Below are positions 54,387-64,000 of a stretch of 64,000 bases of DNA, in pieces. The notes under the pieces were generated by a model. It did not search any database. It saw only the letters and a program-made list of their open reading frames with translations, and was not told where the DNA came from. Position 1 is the first letter of the stretch, and each line of letters opens with the position of its first letter. The DNA comes from Pseudomonas knackmussii B13 (GTDB taxonomy: Bacteria; Pseudomonadota; Gammaproteobacteria; Pseudomonadales; Pseudomonadaceae), in contig NZ_HG322950.1 in the NCBI RefSeq assembly GCF_000689415.1, positions 6,083,501 through 6,147,500 of the forward strand, written 5' to 3'. The position numbers were made by a program, and so were the translations under genes.

Positions 54387-54397
54387 ACAGTCACGCC

Positions 54398-55732
<1,335 letters not shown>

Positions 55733-56374
55733 GTGTAGTCACCCTTGGTTCTTGTGGAAGTCGGGGGTTCCGCTGCCCGCCGGGTTGGCCGGGGGCGCGA
55801 AAAAAGGGGCGCATGATTCCCAGCGCCTCCCCCGACGTCTAATGCCGGAAACGACTAGCCCATGCCGAATCGGCATGGAAAAAGACAAACGGAACGAGGG
55901 TTCCAGCTGGTTGGAACCTTCATATCTGGCATGACGTTGCACCCACCTGATCTTCCGCGCATGACGCGGAAAGCGGCGGGCCAGGCGGCTCGCATGGATG
56001 CAAGAAAATGAATGCCAGCGGGACGAACCCGGCGGATATCGGCACCCGACCGGTGCCGAAGCCTCACCCAGTAGAAGGGTTAAGGCTCGCCCGGGCATTG
56101 ATCGAAATCAGATCTGTCCGAGGTCGGCGGCGCCTTTCGGACCGCCGGTCGAGCCGGCCCTCCGGGGCGCAGCCTGTACAAGGCAGCCACCCCGTCGCGG
56201 CCTTTTCACCTGGCCCGGCCCTCTGCGGAGGTACTCCCTGTACCCCTGGGTGGCTGCGGCTCCACTGCTCCCCCCAGCCTCCCGGCCCCCTGACCAAGCC
56301 CCGCCCGTGACCAGGCGAGGCAACGACGCAGCCCGCTCGGCGCGGCCTGACAGCGCCGCACCAGCGGGTGCCGG
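55733..56374. other. Long intergenic region upstream of gltP
   Basis: No credible gene is seen. Two perfect inverted repeats lie 100-190 bp upstream of gltP: CATGCCGA-A-TCGGCATG (55861-55877) and GGTTCCA-N6-TGGAACC (55899-55918). The latter has operator-like geometry. The rest (about 56000-56374) is GC-rich without clear features; a long plus-strand frame through it is a composition artefact. Confidence 0.5.
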
Positions 56375-56536
56375 TCAGCCGCGCCGGCGGCCGGCGATGA
56401 AGGACAACACGAAGAGCACCAGGAACAGCACGAAGAGAATCTTCGCGATGCTGGTCGCGGCCCCGGCGATGCCGCCGAAACCGAGAACCCCGGCGATGAT
56501 GGCGATGATCAGGAAAGTCAGTGCCCAGCTCAGCAT
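56375..56536 (-). CDS. DUF1328 small membrane protein (YtjA-like)
   Basis: This 53-aa peptide reads MLSWALTFLIIAIIAGVLGF, then GGIAGAATSIAKILF and a second hydrophobic segment, ending AGRRRG. Two transmembrane helices with a glycine-rich turn match DUF1328 exactly. A GGAG sequence lies upstream of the ATG. It is found upstream of algB in P. aeruginosa as well. Role unknown; such proteins are often stress induced. Confidence 0.9.
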   Translation of the reverse strand: MLSWALTFLIIAIIAGVLGFGGIAGAATSIAKILFVLFLVLFVLSFIAGRRRG

Positions 56537-56573
56537 GGCGTTTCTCCTTTATGGCGTGGCGGAACTCGTCGGC

Positions 56574-56813
56574 TCAGAACACCCAGCGCTCCAGGCGCGG
56601 CGGGTTGGCCGAAGCCTGGCTGCCGGTGTTTTCAGCTGGCGCCGCCCAGTGTTCGTGCGAGGCGGGCGCGGCGGCAGCGAAAGGCACGGGCGTCAGCATC
56701 TGGACCGGTTGCGCCGGCGCGGACGGATACACCCCGCCCAGCAGCAGCGCCAACGCGAAGCCGGCCAACAGCAGCCTGCCCCGAGGGTCGGTTGGCGATT
56801 CATGGCCGTTCAT
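56574..56813 (-). CDS. Hypothetical small exported or membrane protein
   Basis: The 79-aa protein has a positively charged start and one hydrophobic segment (LLLAGFALALLLGGVYPSAPA), followed by an Ala/Pro-rich tail ending in ERWVF. It may be a single-pass or secreted protein. GGGAGGA lies 7-13 bases upstream of the ATG, a strong Shine-Dalgarno. It precedes the DUF1328 gene by 37 bp on the same strand. I do not recognise a family. Confidence 0.65.
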   Translation of the reverse strand: MNGHESPTDPRGRLLLAGFALALLLGGVYPSAPAQPVQMLTPVPFAAAAPASHEHWAAPAENTGSQASANPPRLERWVF

Positions 56814-57171
56814 CTGCGCATTCCTCCCGACGAAGTCGTGATGGGCCGGAGCGGTGGGAACGCTCCTGGATAACCCTGCCCGATCCTTCCTCGCATGCGC
56901 CGTGCCAGATACCGCCGTCTCGCTTAATTCTTCCTAATCAATAACTTGCAACCAATCGAAGGTCGCACGATGCCCGCATCCTGCACGATGCAAGGCGCCG
57001 GGCCGGGCGTTTTGCACGATGAGCACCCTGGAGCGGGCTGTGCCGTCCGGCGTATGGCCCGCACAACCACTCTCGCCAAGGGCTTCACTGTTTCCTTGCA
57101 ACTTGCAGGAAATTTCCTGGACTAAATGCGCAGATTCCTAAATTAGACGCTGAGAGCGAGGACGTAACCGC
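56814..57171. promoter_or_regulatory. algB upstream region with three GCACGATG repeats
   Basis: The 358-bp gap divides the small exported-protein gene from algB. GCACGATG occurs three times in the same direction (56965, 56983, 57014). An A/T-rich part (TTAATTCTTCCTAATCAATA, 56921-56945) could hold a minus-strand promoter. The inverted CAGGAAATTTCCTG (57106-57119) is a perfect 14-bp palindrome about 50 bp before algB. No gene is present. Confidence 0.5.
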
Positions 57172-58514
<1,343 letters not shown>

Positions 58515-58518
<4 letters not shown>

Positions 58519-60302
58519 AACGCCCGCCCAGCCTGCGGTCGCGGATGTTCCTGAGCATCTCGGCGCTGATCACCCTGGCCCTGATCGGGCTGCTGCTCGG
58601 GGTGTTCAGCGTGATGCTGCTGGGCCGCGAGCAGGAACGGGTGATCGCACACAACTTTGCCATCGTGCGCAGCAGCGAACAGCTGCGCCAGGCGCTGGAC
58701 GAGCAACTCGCCCAGCTGCTCAGCGACAGCGCCAGCGCGGAACGCCTGGCCATCCAGCGCAAGGCCTTCGCCGACTATCTCAATGAAGGTCGGCAAAAAG
58801 CGGAGAACGACGTCGAACGGGCGCTTTACGAGCGCATCGACCTGGCCAACCAGCGTTTCCTCGATCAGGTCAAAAGCTCCCGCAACAGTCGCTTCAACCT
58901 CGTGGAAGACAGCAGCTTCAGCCGCGCCTTCAACGCCCTGCACCAGTACCTGTTGGCCCTGCATAGCCACGCCATGCAGACGATCAGCGACGCCGAGCAG
59001 CGTTCGCGCCAGCATGCCTGGCTGATCTCCGGCCTGCTCGGGCTGGTCGGGCTGGCCGTGCTGCTGATCGGTTTCGTCACCGCCCACGGCATCGCCCGCC
59101 GTTTCGGCGCGCCCATCGAGGCACTGGCGCAGGCCGCCGACCAGATCGGCAAGGGTGATTTCAAGGTGAAGCTGCCGCTTTCCAAGGTCGCCGAGATGGC
59201 CTCGCTAAGCCGGCGCTTCGGCCTCATGGCTCAGGCCCTGGCCGACTACAAGGCGACCAACATCGAGGCTGTGATGGCCGGCCAGCGACGCCTGCAGGCG
59301 GTGCTCGACAGCATCGACGATGGCCTGGTGATCCTCGACCGGCGCAGCCGCATCGAGCACGCCAACCCGGTCGCCAGCCGCCAGCTGTTCTCGCAGAGCG
59401 ACCCGCACGGCCGCCTGCTCGGCGAGCTTGTGGATAACCCGGAGCTGCTGCAGGCCACTGGCCTGGTGCTGCGCGGCGAGACTCTTGCCGAGTCATCGGC
59501 TGACCTGGAGGTGCAGATTTCCGGAGAATGCCGCCTGCTGGCCTGGACGCTGGTCCCGGTCACCCACGACGACGGCCGCAACATGGGTGCAGTGCTGGTG
59601 CTGCGCGATGTAACCGACAGCCGGGCCTTCGAACGTGTGCGCAGCGAATTCGTGCTGCGCGCCTCTCACGAGCTACGCACCCCGGTGACGGGCCTGCACA
59701 TGGCCTTCGCACTGCTGCGCGAGCGCCTGCAGCTGCCGGAGGGCGGACGCGAGCGCGAGCTCGCCGATACCGTCGACGAGGAAATGCAGCGCCTGGTCCG
59801 GCTGATCGACGACCTGCTGAACTTCTCGCGCTACCAGGAAGGCCAGCAGAAGCTGGAACGCGAGCCCTGCAATCCGGGCGAGCTGCTCGAACAGGCGCGC
59901 CAGCGCTTCGCCGCGCGGGCCGACGCTCAGGGAATCTCGCTCCAGGTGGAGCTGGCGCCCAACCTGAGCCTGCTGGAAGGCGATCGGCTGCGCCTGGAGC
60001 GGGTGCTCGACAACCTGCTGGTCAACGCGTTGCGCCACACCCCGGCGGGCGGGCGGGTTCGCCTGCTGGCGCAGCACCAGGACAAGTTCCTGAGCCTGGC
60101 GGTCGAGGACAGCGGCGAAGGCATCGCCTACAGCCAGCAGGCCCGCATCTTCGAGCCCTTCGTCCAGGTCGGCACGCGCAGCGGCGGCGCCGGGCTTGGC
60201 CTGGCGCTGTGCAAGGAGATCGTGCAACTGCACGGCGGGCGCATCGGCGTGCAATCCCAGCCGGGCGCCGGCACGCGCATCTACATGCTGCTGCCGGTCT
60301 GA
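58515..60302 (+). CDS. kinB: Sensor histidine kinase of the KinB-AlgB system
   Basis: The 595-aa kinase starts with GTG overlapping the algB stop (GTGA). It has membrane segments at about 15-37 and 165-188, a periplasmic helical region between, HAMP (about 190-240), a PAS domain (about 250-365), and a HisKA domain with phospho-acceptor His385 in RASHELRTPVTG. The HATPase domain with DNLLVNALRHTP and GAGLGLALCKEI completes the protein. Length equals the PAO1 protein. It phosphorylates AlgB and affects alginate, virulence and quorum sensing. Its end overlaps ampDh2 by 22 bp. Confidence 0.95.
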
Positions 60303-61096
60303 ACGGCTGGCGCCGGCAGCGAGGTGGGCACCGCGAGCAGTAGTGCAGCGGTTTCCAGATCAGGCTCGCCATCAAAACGCTGCGGGCGGTAGCGCATCTG
60401 GAAGGCCGCGATGACGTTGCGCGTGGCCTGGTTCAGCACGCCATCGAGCGGCACTGCATAACCCTGGCGCGCCAGTTGTTGCTGGAACCAGCCCGGCGCG
60501 GGCAGCTGACCGTTCAAATCGGCCAGGTGGCGCTGCACGTCAGCCTGTTGCGGCCAGGGGATCAAGCCGGCATCGGCCAGGCGCTTCCAGGGGAACGCAG
60601 GGCCCGGATCGACCTTGCGCTGGGGCGCGATGTCGCTGTGCCCGAGGATGTGTTCGGGAGCGATGCCCTGGCGCTTGACGATGTCCTTGAGCAGCAGGAT
60701 CAGCGCATCGATCTGGCCCTGTGGATAAGCTCCCCAGGTGCGCCCATTGGGCCCGTCGATGTAGCCCGGGTTGACCAGCTCGATACCGATGGACGTGGAG
60801 TTCAGCCAGGTCCGCCCCTGCCATTCGCTCTGCCCGGCATGCCAGGCGCGGCGGTTCTCGTCGACCAGCTGGTAGATGGTCGGCGGGTTGGCGCCGATCA
60901 GGTAATGCGCGCTCACATCGCCCTGAGTCAGGATCTTCATCGAGCGTTCGAGGTCGGTCGAGGTGTAGTGGATGATCACGTACTGGACGCGGCTGTCCTG
61001 GTTGCGCGAGGGATGCTCGCGGTCGATCTGCAGGCCGCCCTTGCCGGCGCAGGCAGCCAGCAGCAGGCTGGCGAGGATCAGGCACAGGTGGCGCAT
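60281..61096 (-). CDS. ampDh2: N-acetylmuramoyl-L-alanine amidase AmpDh2 (lipoprotein)
   Basis: The 271-aa amidase-2 (PGRP-like) enzyme has a lipoprotein signal with lipobox LLAAC (Cys16) and zinc ligands in YVIIHYTS near residue 43 and GHSDIAPQRKVDPG near 150. A C-terminal peptidoglycan-binding-like domain covers about 190-265. It cleaves the MurNAc-L-Ala bond in the periplasm, contributing to muropeptide recycling and beta-lactamase control. The name rests on similarity and its place beside kinB. It is 11 bp after marC. Confidence 0.93.
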   Translation of the reverse strand: MRHLCLILASLLLAACAGKGGLQIDREHPSRNQDSRVQYVIIHYTSTDLERSMKILTQGDVSAHYLIGANPPTIYQLVDENRRAWHAGQSEWQGRTWLNSTSIGIELVNPGYIDGPNGRTWGAYPQGQIDALILLLKDIVKRQGIAPEHILGHSDIAPQRKVDPGPAFPWKRLADAGLIPWPQQADVQRHLADLNGQLPAPGWFQQQLARQGYAVPLDGVLNQATRNVIAAFQMRYRPQRFDGEPDLETAALLLAVPTSLPAPAVQTGSSM

Positions 61097-61107
61097 GGCG
61101 ACTCCGC

Positions 61108-61695
61108 TTAGCCGGTGATGTGCAGCACGCTGCGCAGGTTCTGCAGCAGCATGTTGACGCTCAGCATGATCAGCAGCATGCCCGCCAAGCGTTCCACCGC
61201 GGTCAGCCCGCGCGGACCGAGGAAGCGCTGCAGGAAGGACGCCTGCAGGAGTATGGCCGCAGTCGCCGCCCAGGCCAGGACCACGGCCAGGTACAGCTCC
61301 CACAGCGGTCCGTTGTAGGTGGTCCGCAGGGTGATCAGCATTGCCAGCGCAGAAGGGCCTGCCACCGCCGGGGTGGCGAGCGGAACCAGCAGCGGCTCGC
61401 TGTCCGGCATGTCGCCGAGCACGCCCTGCGGCGTCGGGAAGATCAGGCGCATGGCGACCACGAAGAGGATGATGCCGCCGGCGATGCCGGTCGCCTCGCG
61501 GGTCAGGCCCAGCCCGGTGAGGATGTGTTCGCCGAGGGTCAGGAACAGCAGCAGCAGGCCGAGGGCGAGCAGCAGCTCGCGCAGCGCGACCTTGAGCCGA
61601 CGCTCCGCCGGTACCGACTTGAGGGCGGCGAGAAAGACCGCGATGTTGCCGAAGGGGTCGGTGATCAGAAAGATCAGGACGGCTACGCCGAGCAT
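61108..61695 (-). CDS. MarC family integral membrane protein
   Basis: The 195-aa protein has six hydrophobic segments and MarC-family marks: FLITDPFGNIAVFLAAL near residue 9 and LVPLATPAVAGPSALAMLIT near 102. The function is unknown; despite the name it is not shown to confer antibiotic resistance. It is probably cotranscribed with ampDh2. Confidence 0.9.
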   Translation of the reverse strand: MLGVAVLIFLITDPFGNIAVFLAALKSVPAERRLKVALRELLLALGLLLLFLTLGEHILTGLGLTREATGIAGGIILFVVAMRLIFPTPQGVLGDMPDSEPLLVPLATPAVAGPSALAMLITLRTTYNGPLWELYLAVVLAWAATAAILLQASFLQRFLGPRGLTAVERLAGMLLIMLSVNMLLQNLRSVLHITG

Positions 61696-61853
61696 TGTGG
61701 ATAACTCCAGGAGTTGGATAGATGGCGCCTGGGCGCCTCGGTCGGATTCGTCCCTGTGGATAGATCAGCTGCGGACGAGAAGGCGCGGATGCCTGTGGAT
61801 GATTTCCTCCGCAGGCACCCGTTGAGTGTGGACGTTGGTTTATCCACAAGCCA

Positions 61854-63221
61854 TCAGGATTTCTTGATCTTCTCCGGGCGTTTCCAGCCCTCGATCACCC
61901 GCTGCTTGGCTCGGCCGACCGCGAGGGCCTTCTCCGGGACTTCGGCGGTGATGGTGGAACCAGCGCCAGTCGTGGCGCCGGCACGAATATCCACAGGCGC
62001 CACCAGCGAGTTGTTGGAGCCGATGAAGACGTCTTCGCCGATCACGGTGCGCCACTTGTTGGCGCCGTCGTAGTTGCAGGTGATGGTGCCGGCGCCGATG
62101 TTGGTGCGCGCACCGACGTCGCTGTCGCCGAGATAGGTCAGGTGGCCGACCTTCACCCCGTCGTGGAGCAGGGCGTTCTTCAGCTCGACGAAGTTACCCA
62201 CATGCACCTGGTCGCGCAGGACGCTACCCGGACGCAGACGGGCGAACGGACCTACATCGCTGCCGGCGCCGACATCCGCACCTTCCAGGTGGCTGTTGGC
62301 CTTGATGATCGCGCCACGGCGCAGGGTGCTGTTCTTGATCACACAGTTCGGGCCGATCTGCACGTTGTCCTCGATATCCACACGGCCTTCGAGAATCACG
62401 TTCACATCGATCAGCACGTCACGGCCGACGTTCACCTCCCCACGCACGTCGAAGCGTGCCGGGTCCAGCAGGGTCACACCCTGGGCCATCAGGCGGCGAG
62501 CGATGCGCTGCTGGTAGAAGCGCTCGAGCTCGGCGAGCTGGATGCGATCGTTGGCACCCTGGACTTCCATGGCTGCCGCCGGTTGTGCAGTAGCCACGCG
62601 CAGACCATCGCCGACGGCCATGGCGATGACATCGGTGAGGTAGTACTCACCCTGGGCGTTGCTGTTCGACAGCCGGCCCAGCCAGCCTTCCAGACGCGCA
62701 CGCGGCACGCAGAGGATGCCGGTATTGCCTTCGCGGATGGCGCGCTGCTCGGGGCTGGCGTCCTTCTGCTCGACGATGGCGGCGACCTCGCCGTCGGCGC
62801 CGCGGATGATGCGTCCGTAGCCGGTCGGATCGTCCAGCGTCACGGTCAGCAGCGCGAGCTGCTCGGCGCTGGCCTGTTCAAGAAGACGCGCCAGGGTCGG
62901 ATGCTCGATCAGCGGCACGTCGCCGTAGAGGATCAGCACGCGGTCGGCGCTGAGGAAGGGTGCAGCCTGGGCCACCGCGTGGCCGGTGCCGAGCTGCTGC
63001 TCCTGGACCACGAAATTCAGGTCATCGGCCTGCAGTTGCTCGCGCACTTTCTCGGCGCCATGGCCGATCACCACGTGGATGCGCTGAGGCGCCAGGGTCC
63101 GCGCGGTATCGATCACGTGGGCCAGCATGGGCTTGCCGGCGACCGGGTGGAGGACTTTCGGCAGGGCGGAACGCATGCGCGTGCCCTGGCCAGCGGCGAG
63201 GATGACGATCTCGAGGGACAT
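61854..63221 (-). CDS. glmU: Bifunctional GlcNAc-1-P uridyltransferase / GlcN-1-P acetyltransferase
   Basis: The 455-aa enzyme makes UDP-GlcNAc, precursor of peptidoglycan and LPS. The N-terminal uridyltransferase has LAAGQGTRMRSALPKVLH near residue 8 and YGDVPLIE near 103. The C-terminal half is a left-handed beta-helix of hexapeptide repeats with RPGS near 333 and KNALLHDGVKVGHLTYLGD near 350. It lies just downstream of atpC, as in other pseudomonads. Confidence 0.97.
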   Translation of the reverse strand: MSLEIVILAAGQGTRMRSALPKVLHPVAGKPMLAHVIDTARTLAPQRIHVVIGHGAEKVREQLQADDLNFVVQEQQLGTGHAVAQAAPFLSADRVLILYGDVPLIEHPTLARLLEQASAEQLALLTVTLDDPTGYGRIIRGADGEVAAIVEQKDASPEQRAIREGNTGILCVPRARLEGWLGRLSNSNAQGEYYLTDVIAMAVGDGLRVATAQPAAAMEVQGANDRIQLAELERFYQQRIARRLMAQGVTLLDPARFDVRGEVNVGRDVLIDVNVILEGRVDIEDNVQIGPNCVIKNSTLRRGAIIKANSHLEGADVGAGSDVGPFARLRPGSVLRDQVHVGNFVELKNALLHDGVKVGHLTYLGDSDVGARTNIGAGTITCNYDGANKWRTVIGEDVFIGSNNSLVAPVDIRAGATTGAGSTITAEVPEKALAVGRAKQRVIEGWKRPEKIKKS

Positions 63222-63249
63222 GGGAGTTGAACCGTCCTGGAAAACCATG

Positions 63250-63290
63250 GAGTGGAAAAAGAAAAAGGGTAGCCAAGGCTACCCTTTTCC
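63250..63290 (-). terminator. Rho-independent terminator after atpC
   Basis: Ten-bp arms AAGGGTAGCC and GGCTACCCTT with a 2-base loop are followed on the minus strand by TTTCTTTTTCC. It closes the atp operon ahead of glmU. Confidence 0.9.
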
Positions 63291-63356
63291 CCTAGGTCGC
63301 TGAACCCTCGGCAACCGCTTCGTTGCCAAAGCGGTGGGAGGGATTCGCGATCCGGC

Positions 63357-63782
63357 TTAGCCGCCGAACTTCTTGCGAACCTGCTGGACCGTGCGCAGCT
63401 GGGCTGCGGCTTCGGACAGGCGGGCTGCAGCGGCGCTGTAGTCGAACTCTGCGCCCTTGGCGTTCAGAGCCTTCTCAGCTTCCTTCAGTGCGGTCTGAGC
63501 AGCTGCTTCGTCGAGGTCGCCAGCGCGGATCACAGTGTCGGCCAGGACCTTCACCATGCTCGGCTGTACTTCGAGGAAGCCGCCGGAGATGTAGTACACC
63601 TCCTGCTCGCCGCCCTGCTTGACGATGCGGATCGGACCCGGCTTGAGCTCGGTGATCAGCGGCGCGTGGCCCGGAGCGATACCCAGATCACCCAGCGAAC
63701 CGTGCGCGACGACCAGCTCGACCAGACCGGAGTAGATCTCCGCTTCGGCGCTGACGATGTCGCAATGGACAGTAATAGCCAT
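63357..63782 (-). CDS. atpC: F-type ATP synthase epsilon subunit
   Basis: The 141-aa subunit has an N-terminal beta-barrel (ITVHCDIVSAEAEIYSG, then GSLGDLGIAPGHAPL) and two C-terminal helices (about 88-138). It couples the gamma subunit to F1 and inhibits ATP hydrolysis. It is the last gene of the atp operon, 41 bp after atpD; the gap holds a GCGCCCG/CGGGCGC hairpin (63800-63817). Confidence 0.97.
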   Translation of the reverse strand: MAITVHCDIVSAEAEIYSGLVELVVAHGSLGDLGIAPGHAPLITELKPGPIRIVKQGGEQEVYYISGGFLEVQPSMVKVLADTVIRAGDLDEAAAQTALKEAEKALNAKGAEFDYSAAAARLSEAAAQLRTVQQVRKKFGG

Positions 63783-63823
63783 ACCCTTGCCTCACGTAAG
63801 CGCCCGTTTCCGGGCGCACGGGA

Positions 63824-64000
63824 TTACAGCTTCTTCGCTTTCTCGATGGCTTCTTCGATGCCGCCGACCATGTAGAACGCCTGCTCGGGCAGGTGGTCGT
63901 AGTCGCCGTTGAGGATGCCTTTGAAGCCAGCGATGGTGTCCTTCAGGGAGACGTATTTGCCCGGCGAGCCGGTGAATACTTCAGCCACGAAGAACGGCTG
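63824..64000 (-). CDS. atpD: F-type ATP synthase beta subunit, C-terminal part
   Basis: The last 58 residues are present, with QPFFVAEVFTGSPGKYVSL, then GILNGDYDHLPEQAFYMVGG and the end EEAIEKAKKL. These are characteristic of the AtpD C-terminus. The gene continues beyond the window's right edge. Confidence 0.97.
   Translation of the reverse strand, partial: QPFFVAEVFTGSPGKYVSLKDTIAGFKGILNGDYDHLPEQAFYMVGGIEEAIEKAKKL

Noticed and set aside
55998..56873. Long plus-strand reading frame of 291 codons before algB
   Set aside because: It covers the opposite strand of the DUF1328 gene and of the small exported-protein gene, which have good Shine-Dalgarno sequences. Its product is Arg/Pro/Ala-rich without family features.

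Overview
The window is a high-GC chromosomal segment with tightly packed genes, short or overlapping junctions and many dispersed GTAGGAGC-type REP palindromes. Gene content points to a Pseudomonas of the P. aeruginosa / P. nitroreducens / P. citronellolis type. The evidence is an algB-kinB-ampDh2 block, a complete carnitine operon (cdh-caiX-cdhR), ahpC-ahpF, and glmU next to atpC-atpD. Species assignment is inference; no rRNA or tRNA gene was seen.

Left part (1-9 kb): the end of a flavoprotein monooxygenase, then RidA, DUF1028 and M20 deacetylase genes that look like one small catabolic operon. An AraC regulator divergent from a cytosolic-type gamma-glutamyltransferase follows, then a Tsx-like outer-membrane nucleoside channel, a RutR-like TetR regulator and a YigZ-family protein. 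A gene-free stretch of about 0.9 kb (8.45-9.38 kb) holds a cluster of DnaA-box-like 9-mers and a duplicated REP block.

Purine block (9.4-20 kb): a dCache chemoreceptor and xdhA-xdhB-xdhC on the minus strand, divergent from a nucleoside/purine-type ABC transporter (ATPase and two permeases; no binding protein is present). With the Tsx-like porin this reads as detection, uptake and oxidation of purines. AhpC and AhpF follow, behind a plausible OxyR site.

Middle (22.6-37.4 kb): a cardiolipin synthase, an amidase broken by an imperfect 82/86-bp tandem duplication, a small unknown protein, a gene-free stretch ending in a strong terminator (possible small RNA), then lipase-cdhB-cdhA-cdhC-caiX with the divergent regulator cdhR for carnitine catabolism. 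A GMC-family dehydrogenase and a three-gene nitrate/sulfonate/taurine-type ABC importer come next.

Right of centre (38-55.7 kb): a sulfotransferase overlapping a stand-alone APS kinase and followed by an AEC permease, possibly a small pathway for making and exporting a sulfated product. Then a Na/Pi-cotransporter-like protein, an AraC regulator, a globin-PAS-GGDEF-EAL protein translationally coupled to an Aer-like aerotaxis receptor, an epimerase, an M16 peptidase, a GNAT enzyme, an MFS carrier, a Gate-domain protein and a GltP-type symporter.

Right end (56-64 kb): a DUF1328 membrane peptide, algB-kinB, ampDh2, marC, glmU, atpC and the end of atpD. By known Pseudomonas gene order this faces the replication origin. 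Across the whole window the exact DnaA-box 9-mer TTATCCACA occurs 16 times by my count, mostly inside genes, far above chance.
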